A DNA stretch of 64,000 nucleotides, taken from the NCBI GenBank assembly GCA_026003495.1, contig BPHK01000001.1:1128579-1192578 (forward strand). The letters run 5' to 3'. Shown piece after piece: positions 37,791 through 45,628 of this stretch (the stretch's first letter is position 1; each line of letters opens with the position of its first letter). The notes under the pieces are model-generated. The model did no database searches. It was given only the letters and a program-made list of their open reading frames with translations, and had not been told where the DNA came from. The stretch comes from Candidatus Kapaibacterium sp. (lineage in GTDB: Bacteria > Bacteroidota > Ignavibacteria > Kapaibacteriales > NICIL-2). The translations under genes and the position numbers were made by a program.

Positions 37791-38234
37791 CTAACGTGAG
37801 ATGAAGACTTTGTCAGCCAGGCGAATGCTTGAGCCTTGCACAGAGACGATGTAGAGCCCGTTGGGAAGTTCGCTCAGCGTGGCGGTGAAATCCCTGTAGG
37901 AATCGTCTGCTTGCACTGGCCCACGGTAAATTTCCTTGACTCGCTTGCCGAGCATGTTGTAGAGCGAAATTTCCATCCATGATTGCGAGTCGGCAAGGTC
38001 GAGACGGACGGTGAGGAGATCGCTTTGACCGTCGAAGCTGATGCTGACGATGCGGGAGGATTTCCGTACAGTGTCGTTGAGAGGGCGGGCCAGACGCGCT
38101 GTTTGAAGGTATGTTGCTGCAAGGAATGCTTTCGTTCGTCCGTGCTGGGTGTGGCTACACGTAGCGCTCATCTCTACGGTAGAAAATCCAGCGATCGCTA
38201 CTGCAATCAGTGATGCGGTCACAGTGTGCTTCAT
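37791..38234 (-). CDS. small secreted protein with T9SS type A sorting domain
   Basis: This 147-residue protein has a signal peptide (about 1-22, M-K-H-T-V-T to V-E-M-S-A). A short linker leads to a C-terminal domain of about 80 residues (V-S-I-S-F-D-G to the end) with the T9SS pattern: I-S-L-Y-N-M-L-G-K-R-V, then L-P-N-G-L-Y-I-V-S-V-Q and a final lysine-containing strand. The protein therefore consists almost only of the sorting domain with no obvious passenger. The ATG at 38234 is chosen because it begins a signal peptide; upstream codons overlap the preceding gene. It lies 17 bases before the PorV-like gene. Confidence 0.8.
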   Translation of the reverse strand: MKHTVTASLIAVAIAGFSTVEMSATCSHTQHGRTKAFLAATYLQTARLARPLNDTVRKSSRIVSISFDGQSDLLTVRLDLADSQSWMEISLYNMLGKRVKEIYRGPVQADDSYRDFTATLSELPNGLYIVSVQGSSIRLADKVFISR

Positions 38235-38283
38235 AGGCGATCGAGCAAGAGTGTTTGTCACGTACTTTGACAAAGATAGCTGT

Positions 38284-39177
38284 TCAGCGTTGACTTTGCG
38301 ACTGTCCTTCTTCATGGCCATTGTACTCTCGACTGATGCGTTCGAGCAGCGCGAGCAAATCTCGCTCCTGTTCGGTTAGCTCACGGGAGGTTACCGCAGG
38401 GTCTTTCTGGCTCGGTTGCGCTGTTGATTGGCTCAGGAAGAAGAGCTGTTCATCAATGTGTTGCGTTGATCGTTGTTCCCTGATGGTGCGGTATGTGTCT
38501 TCGTCGAAGTCGAAAAGTTCTGGTTCTTCATCTTCCCCTGGCTGCGGTTCTACACTCCGGCCAGATGCAGCCGATGAATGATTGGGTTGTTGTTCGATCG
38601 GTTCTTCGATGAGTCTGAGTAGTTCGTCGAACGGTGGGAGAGGGGTGTCTTCCACAGAAGGTTCAGGGGGTGGTGGTGCTGGTGGGGGAACCTGCTGGGC
38701 AAGCGCTTCTGCAAGTTGCGCGATACGGTTGCGACGCCAACGGAAGTAGCCACGGAGCAAAATGATACCGATGAAAAGAAGTGTCCCGCCAGCCATCAGA
38801 AGCGGAAGTGACACGCTCCACGGTGAAGCTGAAATTGTTTGCTGCGTGTTCGCTGAGTCATTGCGCCCCTGGAATCGGCGCAACTGGGCGAACAGATCAC
38901 TATCTCCAGATGTTTTCTGGCCTGCTGGAGAAGAAGTAGAGTCCGCAGCGGCGGGTGGTGCAGATACTTGCTCGCGGGCAACAAAAATGTCCAGTGGGGA
39001 AAGCAGCGTTGTATCCTCTGCAGTGGGTTGCTCAAGGAGAGGCGGCGTGCTCGGAGGACGCCCGACCACTTGCACAAAGCGCTCACGGAGAGCTGATGCC
39101 CGACGGGTATCGGAAGCTGCTTCGTAAATGCCGGCGAGCGCTGCGAGTGCGTCAGGGAGCACAGCCTTCTGCCCCAC
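38284..39177 (-). CDS. downstream part of an amber-interrupted TPR/membrane protein
   Basis: From a GTG at 39175-39177 this encodes up to 297 residues; the frame is open back to the amber codon at 39313-39315, adding 45 residues of TPR-like sequence (R-R-Y-S-R-A-E-G-F-W and onward). It contains the end of the TPR region, a Ser/Pro linker, one membrane helix (about 125-142, L-P-L-L-M-A-G-G-T-L-L-F-I), a proline-rich stretch and an acidic cytoplasmic tail with coiled-coil character. It probably forms one gene with the upstream piece, now split. Whether this half is translated independently from GTG or another start is not known. Confidence 0.6.
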   Translation of the reverse strand: MGQKAVLPDALAALAGIYEAASDTRRASALRERFVQVVGRPPSTPPLLEQPTAEDTTLLSPLDIFVAREQVSAPPAAADSTSSPAGQKTSGDSDLFAQLRRFQGRNDSANTQQTISASPWSVSLPLLMAGGTLLFIGIILLRGYFRWRRNRIAQLAEALAQQVPPPAPPPPEPSVEDTPLPPFDELLRLIEEPIEQQPNHSSAASGRSVEPQPGEDEEPELFDFDEDTYRTIREQRSTQHIDEQLFFLSQSTAQPSQKDPAVTSRELTEQERDLLALLERISREYNGHEEGQSQSQR

Positions 39178-39312
39178 TAGCGGTTCGAGGTAGTCTCGTG
39201 CTTGCTGGGTACTGCCCTCGAGCGCTTTTGCCAGACCAAGCCATTGGGATGCTTCACGCTGCCCCCGTGCAAGTGCAGAGCGCCAAAAACCTTCTGCGCG
39301 GCTATATCGGCG

Positions 39313-39750
39313 CTAGGACCATGCGTCAATGCCATAGGCAAGCAGTCGTTCACCGGGATCGTCCCAATTGACTGCGCGGATGTAGAGCGATTGTGAGTAC
39401 GGCACTGGCGAGATGACATACCCCAGCCCGCTGCTCCGTTCAACCAGGACCAGGCACCCGGATGGCTTGTTACGGACAAAGAGCGCAGTAAACGCTGAAC
39501 CAGCCGGGAATGCCAACTCTCGGACACTATCGGCTGGCCGAATTCCCTCAAGTTCGATGCGTAGTTGATCGGAAGAAGCGGTGAAATCTTCTCGCCAGCG
39601 GAGTGCGGGTGCCGTCGTAACCAGCAGCAGCTCACGTTCGGAGAGCCGAACTACGCGCACTAAACTGTCGCTCGGTGCAGCGGGTACCGATGCTGACAGA
39701 AGCGCCAGCAGCACTGTTGCCAGAAGTCCAAGCGCAAGGCGTCGCTCCAT
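39313..39750 (-). pseudogene. upstream part of an amber-interrupted TPR/membrane protein (signal peptide, AMIN-like domain)
   Basis: From the ATG at 39750 this gives 145 residues and then TAG. Residues about 5-25 are a signal peptide (ending S-V-P-A-A-P). The following 90 residues have a strand pattern with L-R-I-E-L-E-G-I, reminiscent of AMIN/peptidoglycan-binding domains, and the end (E-R-L-L-A-Y-G-I-D-A-W-S) is the first helix of a TPR. After the TAG the same frame continues with the second TPR helix for a further 342 residues, so a full-length protein would have about 488 residues. The TAG could be a real nonsense mutation, a sequencing error or an assembly strain difference. Confidence 0.65.
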
Positions 39751-39898
39751 CGTAGCTTGAAAGCGTTGCTGCTGCAAATATCGGCAATACAGGATTGTGC
39801 ACTGCAAGCCCTGTGCCACGGATTGATCGCACAACGCCGATCGTTTAACAGGCGCAAGTGCCTCGATTGGTGCGGCACTGCACAGGAGGATGAGCCGG

Positions 39899-39906
39899 TA
39901 TTTTTG
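39899..39906 (+). promoter_or_regulatory. TAnnTTTG promoter element upstream of the biotin-carrier gene
   Basis: TATTTTTG lies 31 bases before the ATG at 39938, the same distance class as the elements before nuoF, secG and mgtE. No TTG box at 17-23 bases upstream was found. Confidence 0.5.
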
Positions 39907-39937
39907 CTGCGCAACTACTCAAGTGCAAAACGCACAT

Positions 39938-40477
39938 ATGGAGCACTTCATCGTAACTGGTGATCTTTTCGGTGATCAGCTCATCGAGACCGAAGTCCAC
40001 AGCGATTGTGTTCGCATATCGGATCAGACCTTCCACATCAAAGCCACCGAAGACGCAGGCATATGGCTCTGTGCGGGGGACGGGCACGCAATGCCTGCGT
40101 ATGTCGAATGCGATGCAACAGGGACCGTCCGCATCACGATTGGCGGCTACCCATACGTGGTCAAGTGCTACCCTGCGCGGTATGGCACAATGCTCGGAAT
40201 TATTGCCAACGCGCAGCAACGGCAGCATAGTAGCATCCATGTCCGCGCGCCAATGCCTGGTCTCATCAAGGCGGTCAACATTGCAGAAGGTGCAAGTGTC
40301 CGTCGTGGGGAGAGCATCATCGTCCTGGAAGCAATGAAGATGGAGAATCTCCTGCGTGCACCAATGACAGGTGTTGTGCGGTTGCTCGCCGTCGTATCAG
40401 GTCAGACGGTCGAGAAAGGCGATCTCCTCTGCACGATCGAACTCGATGGCCAACTGGAGCGCCAAAGCGATGGTTAG
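39938..40477 (+). CDS. biotin carboxyl carrier-type protein
   Basis: This 179-residue protein ends in a biotinyl/lipoyl domain (about 104-172). The biotinylation motif E-A-M-K-M lies near residue 137, with the preceding A-P-M-P-G-L-I turn. The upstream 95 residues form a strand-rich domain containing I-G-G-Y-P-Y-V-V-K-C-Y, as in the gamma/alpha subunits of acyl-CoA carboxylases that combine an accessory domain with a biotin carrier. It is probably a carrier for an acyl-CoA (propionyl- or methylcrotonyl-type) or other carboxylase whose partner genes are elsewhere. The ATG at 39938 is preferred; an earlier ATG at 39890 sits in the promoter-like element. It converges on def, sharing 4 bases. Confidence 0.82.
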   Translation: MEHFIVTGDLFGDQLIETEVHSDCVRISDQTFHIKATEDAGIWLCAGDGHAMPAYVECDATGTVRITIGGYPYVVKCYPARYGTMLGIIANAQQRQHSSIHVRAPMPGLIKAVNIAEGASVRRGESIIVLEAMKMENLLRAPMTGVVRLLAVVSGQTVEKGDLLCTIELDGQLERQSDG

Positions 40478-41043
40478 GGCGCAGTGATCTTTTGCACAAG
40501 CGGATGCACGAAGGGGTACGAGCATTCGATCCCGCTGCCACGTTCGAGCTTTTTCAATTTGCTTTTGAGCAGAGCGCGACGCATCGGCGAGATGCGTTCG
40601 AAAAAGTACACGCCACTGAGGTGGTCGGTCTCATGCTGGAGGACGCGTGCCAGCAGACTTTCGGCTTCAATACGGTGGTGATGCAGCTCGAGATCATCGT
40701 ATTCAACTGTTACAGCAGCCGGCCGGACGACAATTTCACGAATACCAGGCACACTCAAGCAGCCTTCTTCGTACTCCTCCATCGCTTCGGATGCAGCGAT
40801 GATGCGTGGGTTGAGAAGGCACAGTGGAGGAGTACGCTCGCCATCTTCGACGTCGCTGATATCTACGACGATCATTGCATGGGGCTGCCCCACTTGGTTA
40901 GCGGCGAGCCCAATACCATTGGCGTTTCGCATCGTCTCGAACATGTTTTCCGCCAGGGAGATGATTTCGTCGTTGACCGAAGTAACAGGCTGCGCGCGGC
41001 GGCGAAGGACGGGATGATTGTAAAGGTAGATCGGCAGTATCAT
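40474..41043 (-). CDS. def: peptide deformylase
   Basis: This 189-residue protein has the three PDF motifs: G-I-G-L-A-A-N-Q-V-G (about 43-52), E-G-C-L-S-V-P with the metal-binding Cys, and Q-H-E-T-D-H-L-S-G with the two His and the catalytic Glu. It removes the formyl group from nascent proteins. The start overlaps the HAD gene stop by 4 bases (ATGA), so it belongs to a minus-strand set YfhO-HAD-def. The length is normal. Confidence 0.97.
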   Translation of the reverse strand: MILPIYLYNHPVLRRRAQPVTSVNDEIISLAENMFETMRNANGIGLAANQVGQPHAMIVVDISDVEDGERTPPLCLLNPRIIAASEAMEEYEEGCLSVPGIREIVVRPAAVTVEYDDLELHHHRIEAESLLARVLQHETDHLSGVYFFERISPMRRALLKSKLKKLERGSGIECSYPFVHPLVQKITAP

Positions 41044-41735
41044 TGTGTGCTCACCGAAGAGTTGATTGAATCAATGACGGTCAGAAGGTCGCTGATGTCT
41101 TCGAGCACAAAATCAGCCGAGACGTTCTGGTTGCCGAAAGCATCGCCGTATTTGGCAAAGGCTGTGAGCATACCGACGTTCTTAGCGCCAACCATATCGC
41201 GTTCGGCCCAGTCGCCAACCATGATTGCTTCCTTTGGTGGGATGCCAAGCTGGGCCAGTGCTGCAAGGAATGGCTTTGGGCTGGGCTTGCGTTCGCCAGT
41301 GTCATCGTAGGTAACGACAACCTCGAAGAGGTGGTGGTAGTTGATGTGGCACAGACGCAACCACGCTTCACGTGCGGGAGCATCGGAGACAACGCCGAGC
41401 CGGATACCGCGCCGCATCAGCGCCATGAGTGTCGCTGTCGCATGTGGGTAGGGTGTCAGCGCGGCTTCACGGGCGCGACGGTAAGCGATAATCCCTGCGG
41501 AAAGAATCCGATAGTCCACTCGTCCGAGACACTCCTGCAAGAGTTGATCGAAAACCCGCTGGTACTCAATGCCCTGCTCTTGGTAAATCTGGTCAATGTG
41601 AGCGCGAATTTTCTCGAAGGTCAGATCCAATCCAGCGTCAATCATTGCAACGACGGCAGCATCAATCGCCTGACGCTTCATCGCCATAAAGTCCACGAGC
41701 GTATTGTCCAAGTCGAAGATGACTGCGCGAATCAT
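41040..41735 (-). CDS. HAD-superfamily hydrolase (phosphatase)
   Basis: This 231-residue protein has the HAD motifs: F-D-L-D-N-T-L near residue 7 with the nucleophilic Asp, S-D-A-P near 117, and the K-P-S-P-K-P and M-V-G-D-W-A-E-R-D motifs near 152 and 176. The C1 cap domain is the helical insert (about 17-95). This is the usual cytosolic phosphatase or phosphatase-like class, often acting on phosphoglycolate, nucleotides or sugars. The substrate is not known. It starts at the ATG at 41735, sharing 4 bases with the YfhO stop. Confidence 0.92.
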   Translation of the reverse strand: MIRAVIFDLDNTLVDFMAMKRQAIDAAVVAMIDAGLDLTFEKIRAHIDQIYQEQGIEYQRVFDQLLQECLGRVDYRILSAGIIAYRRAREAALTPYPHATATLMALMRRGIRLGVVSDAPAREAWLRLCHINYHHLFEVVVTYDDTGERKPSPKPFLAALAQLGIPPKEAIMVGDWAERDMVGAKNVGMLTAFAKYGDAFGNQNVSADFVLEDISDLLTVIDSINSSVSTQ

Positions 41736-43999
41736 GGGAGGTTCATCTGTTTGGTTGGTCTTCTCTGAATTTTTCGAAGCAGATCGCCGAGCACTAGTGC
41801 AGCTGCTGTTGCCAGCGATGCTGCTGTAACGAGGGACCCTGTAGCGAAGGTTGCGCTCTCGTAACGCAACTCGATCTGATGCTCGCCTGGCGGGAGGAAT
41901 ACGCCACGCAAGCAGTAGTTCGCACGGTATAAGGGGACACGCACTCCATCTACGTAGGCATTCCATGCGGGATAGAAAATTTCACTCAGCACTGCAAGTG
42001 CTGCCGAACTGCACCGCACGTAGTAACGCACGCGGTCGGGGGTGTATTGCACGATGCCGATGCTATCGCGCTCGGTGTTGGTGCCGAGAGGATAGGGTAA
42101 TTCTTCCTCGAGAATCGCACCACTGTGGTAGTCGAATGCTGAATCACTACGCATCACCTCCGCAACGCGGGCAGGTTCGACGACGCGAGCGTTGTGGACG
42201 AGCCATGCCATTGGGAAGGCACTCGGACGCTCACGGAATGCCCAACGCCCGAGCGAATCTTGAGCAATTGCCCACCGAATCGCCAGAAGGTCAGCAACTT
42301 TCTCGGGTGAAGCAACGGCAGGGTGTCGCCGCTTGAGGATGAGCTGGTTGTAGCCCTCAAAGAGCATAACGCCATCAACAAGACCTTGATTCCGTTTGAG
42401 TGCGATAATTCCCGGCTGGCGCATCGAAACGCGAAAGACACGCTCCGGCGGGCTGGGCAGGAGCACCTGCCGAAGCTCCTCAGGGAACACTGCGCGATAC
42501 TCATCGGCGGGGTTTGAGCGCCCTTGGCTGAATGCTGCATGCGCCGATTGCAGATCGAAGAAGACGATCGCTGCTACTGCAGCACCGAGCCAACCTGAAT
42601 GCACGCGACGTAGCCGCAGCAGCGCTGCGGTCGCAACGAGTCCGAGAAACACAAATTGCCCCCAGGCGCTGGCTGAGATTGCTTGCACCATTCGCTCCGG
42701 TGGATTGACAAGCGCACCACTTGCGACACCTACAACGATCGATGCGCAGCAGGCAATGATACCAAGCCAGGTACGGAACATCGCAGGCGAAATCGAACGC
42801 GCCATTCGATCCCAGCCGTAGGCTGCCAGCAGCGTTCCGGCAAATGCAGCAGCGAACATCATCCGCGCTGGAATCCGTACCTGACCGAACAGCGGGAGCT
42901 TATAGAGCAATGGGTAGAGGAAGCCATTCGATCCTAACGCAAACAGCACAGCAAGCACCGCTACAGTGACAAGCAGCTTGACCAGGCGACTTTCACGCCA
43001 GCAGCACACTGCTGTCCAGAGTGCGAGCGCAACAATTCCGATACCGAAGTAAAATGCAGTGTCCCAGTAGAGATACGACTGCCCGGAGCCATAGTACGGC
43101 ATCGGGTTGGACACACCGGGTGGGAGTGCAATGCCAAAGGCTTTCGGTATGAGTGCGGTCAGCAATTGCTCCGGTGCGAGCGACCCTTCTGTTGCTTGCT
43201 CATAACTCAAACTCGCACGTTCAGACTGTTCGGCAAGCTCGCGGGAAGGGAAGTACTGGATGCCGTATATCCCAACGGCGAGCACTATCAAGGCGATGGC
43301 TTTTCCTAACCCGCCAAAGCGACCCCTCCATGTATCGCGTTCGCTCAATGCCCACCAAAGCGAAACGATCATGCAGAGGGACAGTGCGTAGAGGCTCATT
43401 TGCGGAGCACCGGAGAGCAGCATCATTCCACCAACCAGTCCGCCCCAGCCAATTACTGCAATCGAGGATGTAACAATTGCTCGTCGGAGGAAGAGAACAA
43501 CAAGCGGCAGCCACGCAAGATGCTCGATGAACATCGGGTGGTGGGTATGCAGCGCAAGCGGTGCTGCAAATGCGTAGCCGATCGCTGCAATTCCACTCGC
43601 CGAAGGCGATAGCCCAAGCTGCCGAGCTAAGAGGTACATTGCCAGCTGTGCAACAAAAAAATGTGCGATGATGAGCAACTGGAGCCAGTACACTCCATTT
43701 GTCCGATGCGCTCCAATGAGACGATCGAAGAACATGTGGGGCGGGTAGTACAACGCCGTTTGCACGTCCGCTTGAAATGGCATGCCGCAGAAGCTGTACG
43801 GATTCCACTGCGGCACGGTGCCTGACTCGAGCATCCGTCCCGCATAGACGCGGTTAGGGTAGACTTGCTCGGTAAAGTCATCCCAGAAGTACGCCTTCCC
43901 CAGAATGTGGGGGCGAAAGAAAAGAAAGGTTGTCGCAAGGAAAGCGATAGCTGCGATCGTGTACTCGCTTCGGAGGATCTTCCAGCCCTTCGATGCCAC
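41732..43999 (-). CDS. YfhO-family multi-pass membrane protein (GT-C-like)
   Basis: This 755-residue protein has about 12 hydrophobic segments and a C-terminal periplasmic domain from about 510 to 700, with one more helix at about 715-735. The N-terminal loop reads F-W-D-D-F-T-E-Q-V-Y-P-N-R, and W-N-P-Y-S-F-C-G-M-P-F is typical of YfhO proteins; the Asp pair recalls GT-C glycosyltransferases. In Gram-positives YfhO is required for teichoic acid glycosylation, so a lipid-linked sugar donor is plausible. Here it begins a YfhO-HAD-def set. Confidence 0.87.
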   Translation of the reverse strand: MASKGWKILRSEYTIAAIAFLATTFLFFRPHILGKAYFWDDFTEQVYPNRVYAGRMLESGTVPQWNPYSFCGMPFQADVQTALYYPPHMFFDRLIGAHRTNGVYWLQLLIIAHFFVAQLAMYLLARQLGLSPSASGIAAIGYAFAAPLALHTHHPMFIEHLAWLPLVVLFLRRAIVTSSIAVIGWGGLVGGMMLLSGAPQMSLYALSLCMIVSLWWALSERDTWRGRFGGLGKAIALIVLAVGIYGIQYFPSRELAEQSERASLSYEQATEGSLAPEQLLTALIPKAFGIALPPGVSNPMPYYGSGQSYLYWDTAFYFGIGIVALALWTAVCCWRESRLVKLLVTVAVLAVLFALGSNGFLYPLLYKLPLFGQVRIPARMMFAAAFAGTLLAAYGWDRMARSISPAMFRTWLGIIACCASIVVGVASGALVNPPERMVQAISASAWGQFVFLGLVATAALLRLRRVHSGWLGAAVAAIVFFDLQSAHAAFSQGRSNPADEYRAVFPEELRQVLLPSPPERVFRVSMRQPGIIALKRNQGLVDGVMLFEGYNQLILKRRHPAVASPEKVADLLAIRWAIAQDSLGRWAFRERPSAFPMAWLVHNARVVEPARVAEVMRSDSAFDYHSGAILEEELPYPLGTNTERDSIGIVQYTPDRVRYYVRCSSAALAVLSEIFYPAWNAYVDGVRVPLYRANYCLRGVFLPPGEHQIELRYESATFATGSLVTAASLATAAALVLGDLLRKIQRRPTKQMNLP

Positions 44000-44035
44000 A
44001 CTACATGCCAGATAGTTGAACGCTTGCCTACGAAA

Positions 44036-45628
44036 TTACCGCCCGTCCTGTGCGTGGAGGGATCGCACGTAGGAAAGCACCCGAACATCGGGCACATCCC
44101 ACGGGAGCGTGCATCCGGAAAACAGTGGTAACCGCTCTGGTGGATAGGCAGCCATTTCCTCCGGGCGAAAATCGAGCCCAGTGTTGATCGGTACACACTC
44201 ACCGAACTCACTTCCGCACGTAATCATGGGAATGCCACCGGGAAGCTGTGTGCACAGGGCATAAGCGTACGCAGCTACATTGAAGCCACGCGTTGCAATT
44301 CTGGGGGTGTTGTGCGTGTCCGGTGTAGCGAAGAATCGTAGGGCAGATGGTGCAGAAAGCGATGCAGCATACCGTCGGAAAGCTTCGATCGAGTGTGCAT
44401 GGTGCCAGCAGTCGCCGACAACTGCATCGAACCCGAGCTGCGTGGCAATAGGATCGTTCCGGTCGAAACTTTCTGCGATGAGCAGCAGACTCGGCTTTGC
44501 ACTGCGTGCACACGTAACGATGCGTTCGAGGAGTGCTCGTGGAAAGGCATGCCCCATATCGAGCAGGATGCCGTCAACATCGAAACGTTCGATGAACGAG
44601 GGAGCAATTGAAGAAAGGTAGTTCCACAGCGTGCGATTCTCCCACCCATCGAGCTGCGATGCAAAATAGCGAATAGTGTTGTACGCGATGTAGCCATAGT
44701 CTGGGTGGTTGTGAAGACGGAAATACGTGATGTCGGTCCAGAGTGGCTGTGTATCGTTCGGTGGGTAATCCGCAAATGCATTCGGGACACATACCAACGT
44801 CCCATCGGCGGTGTGGCCACAGAATGTGCCGTCGCTGTTGCTCCACACTTCAACCGGTGGCTCGGTGAACAGTGAACGGTAGCCTTCGTCCGGCTCCGGA
44901 AGTGCATCGAACGTGCCGTTCGATACTGCCCGCTCGATTGTGGCGAGTGTCTCTGCGTTGAAGTTTGGCGGAGAAAGCGGCTGCGGTGCATCCACGCGTA
45001 TCCAGTAAAACCACTCCGGATGCTGAGCGATCAGCGGGCAGTCAAGCGATGCCACTCGAAGTGCTAACTCCACGACAACGCCAATCCCTACGCGGTGGCA
45101 TGCCTCGACAAGTGCGGCCATCTGGGTTTCGGCATCAAGCTCAAGGATTGCCTCTGCGAGAGTTTCTTCGATTGTCGTGTGCCGACGAGGTGCATAGGGT
45201 GATCCGAGCGTTCCTTTCGCTCGGGCACGGCCATGGTCAGTTGGCGGCAGCAGCAGTAGCCAGGTCACGCCGAGTGATTGCAGGTACGGAAGCAACGCGA
45301 TCGTTTTGAGCAGGCTACCTGTCTGACGCCAACCATCCGAAGAAACGGCGTAGGAAATTTCTCCAGTGCCGCAATGGTCCCACGCAGTCAGATAGCGAAC
45401 TGGGGCGAGGTAGAAGAGTTCCTTCTGCCGACGTTGAGGGCGGAGCGATCGTTCCGGCAGTGAAAGAATCTGTTCGATGATCGAGCGGTAGTATGCAGCC
45501 GGATGCTGAAGTCTGCGGACACCTGCGTATGTGTGCGGAGGCAGCCAGAGTGTCGGGATGCAGTAGCTGGCTGTGAGCGATTCGATCGCGCAGAGCTTTT
45601 TCCGTACGTGCTCCAGTGGGGTGGGCAT
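44036..45628 (-). CDS. GH13 alpha-amylase-like protein with altered active site
   Basis: This 530-residue protein follows GH13/GlgE-like TIM-barrel order: L-G-V-T-W-L-L-L-L-P (about 119-128), V-V-V-E-L-A-L (184-190), H-P-E-W-F (203-207), G-I-L-L-D-M-G-H (353-360), L-I-A-E-S-F (383-388) and T-P-D-T-H-N-T-P (435-442). Asp357 and Glu386 align with nucleophile and acid/base. The Arg normally two residues before the nucleophile is Leu355, and region IV reads His439-Asn440 instead of His-Asp. It may be a degenerate enzyme, a transferase with another specificity, or a non-catalytic relative. It is one base from uvrC (TGATG), hence coupled to it. Confidence 0.75.
   Translation of the reverse strand: MPTPLEHVRKKLCAIESLTASYCIPTLWLPPHTYAGVRRLQHPAAYYRSIIEQILSLPERSLRPQRRQKELFYLAPVRYLTAWDHCGTGEISYAVSSDGWRQTGSLLKTIALLPYLQSLGVTWLLLLPPTDHGRARAKGTLGSPYAPRRHTTIEETLAEAILELDAETQMAALVEACHRVGIGVVVELALRVASLDCPLIAQHPEWFYWIRVDAPQPLSPPNFNAETLATIERAVSNGTFDALPEPDEGYRSLFTEPPVEVWSNSDGTFCGHTADGTLVCVPNAFADYPPNDTQPLWTDITYFRLHNHPDYGYIAYNTIRYFASQLDGWENRTLWNYLSSIAPSFIERFDVDGILLDMGHAFPRALLERIVTCARSAKPSLLLIAESFDRNDPIATQLGFDAVVGDCWHHAHSIEAFRRYAASLSAPSALRFFATPDTHNTPRIATRGFNVAAYAYALCTQLPGGIPMITCGSEFGECVPINTGLDFRPEEMAAYPPERLPLFSGCTLPWDVPDVRVLSYVRSLHAQDGR

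Noticed and set aside
41736-41966. 77-codon N-terminal extension of the HAD phosphatase
   Set aside because: It lies inside the YfhO gene; the HAD motif F-D-L-D-N-T begins immediately after the ATG at 41735.
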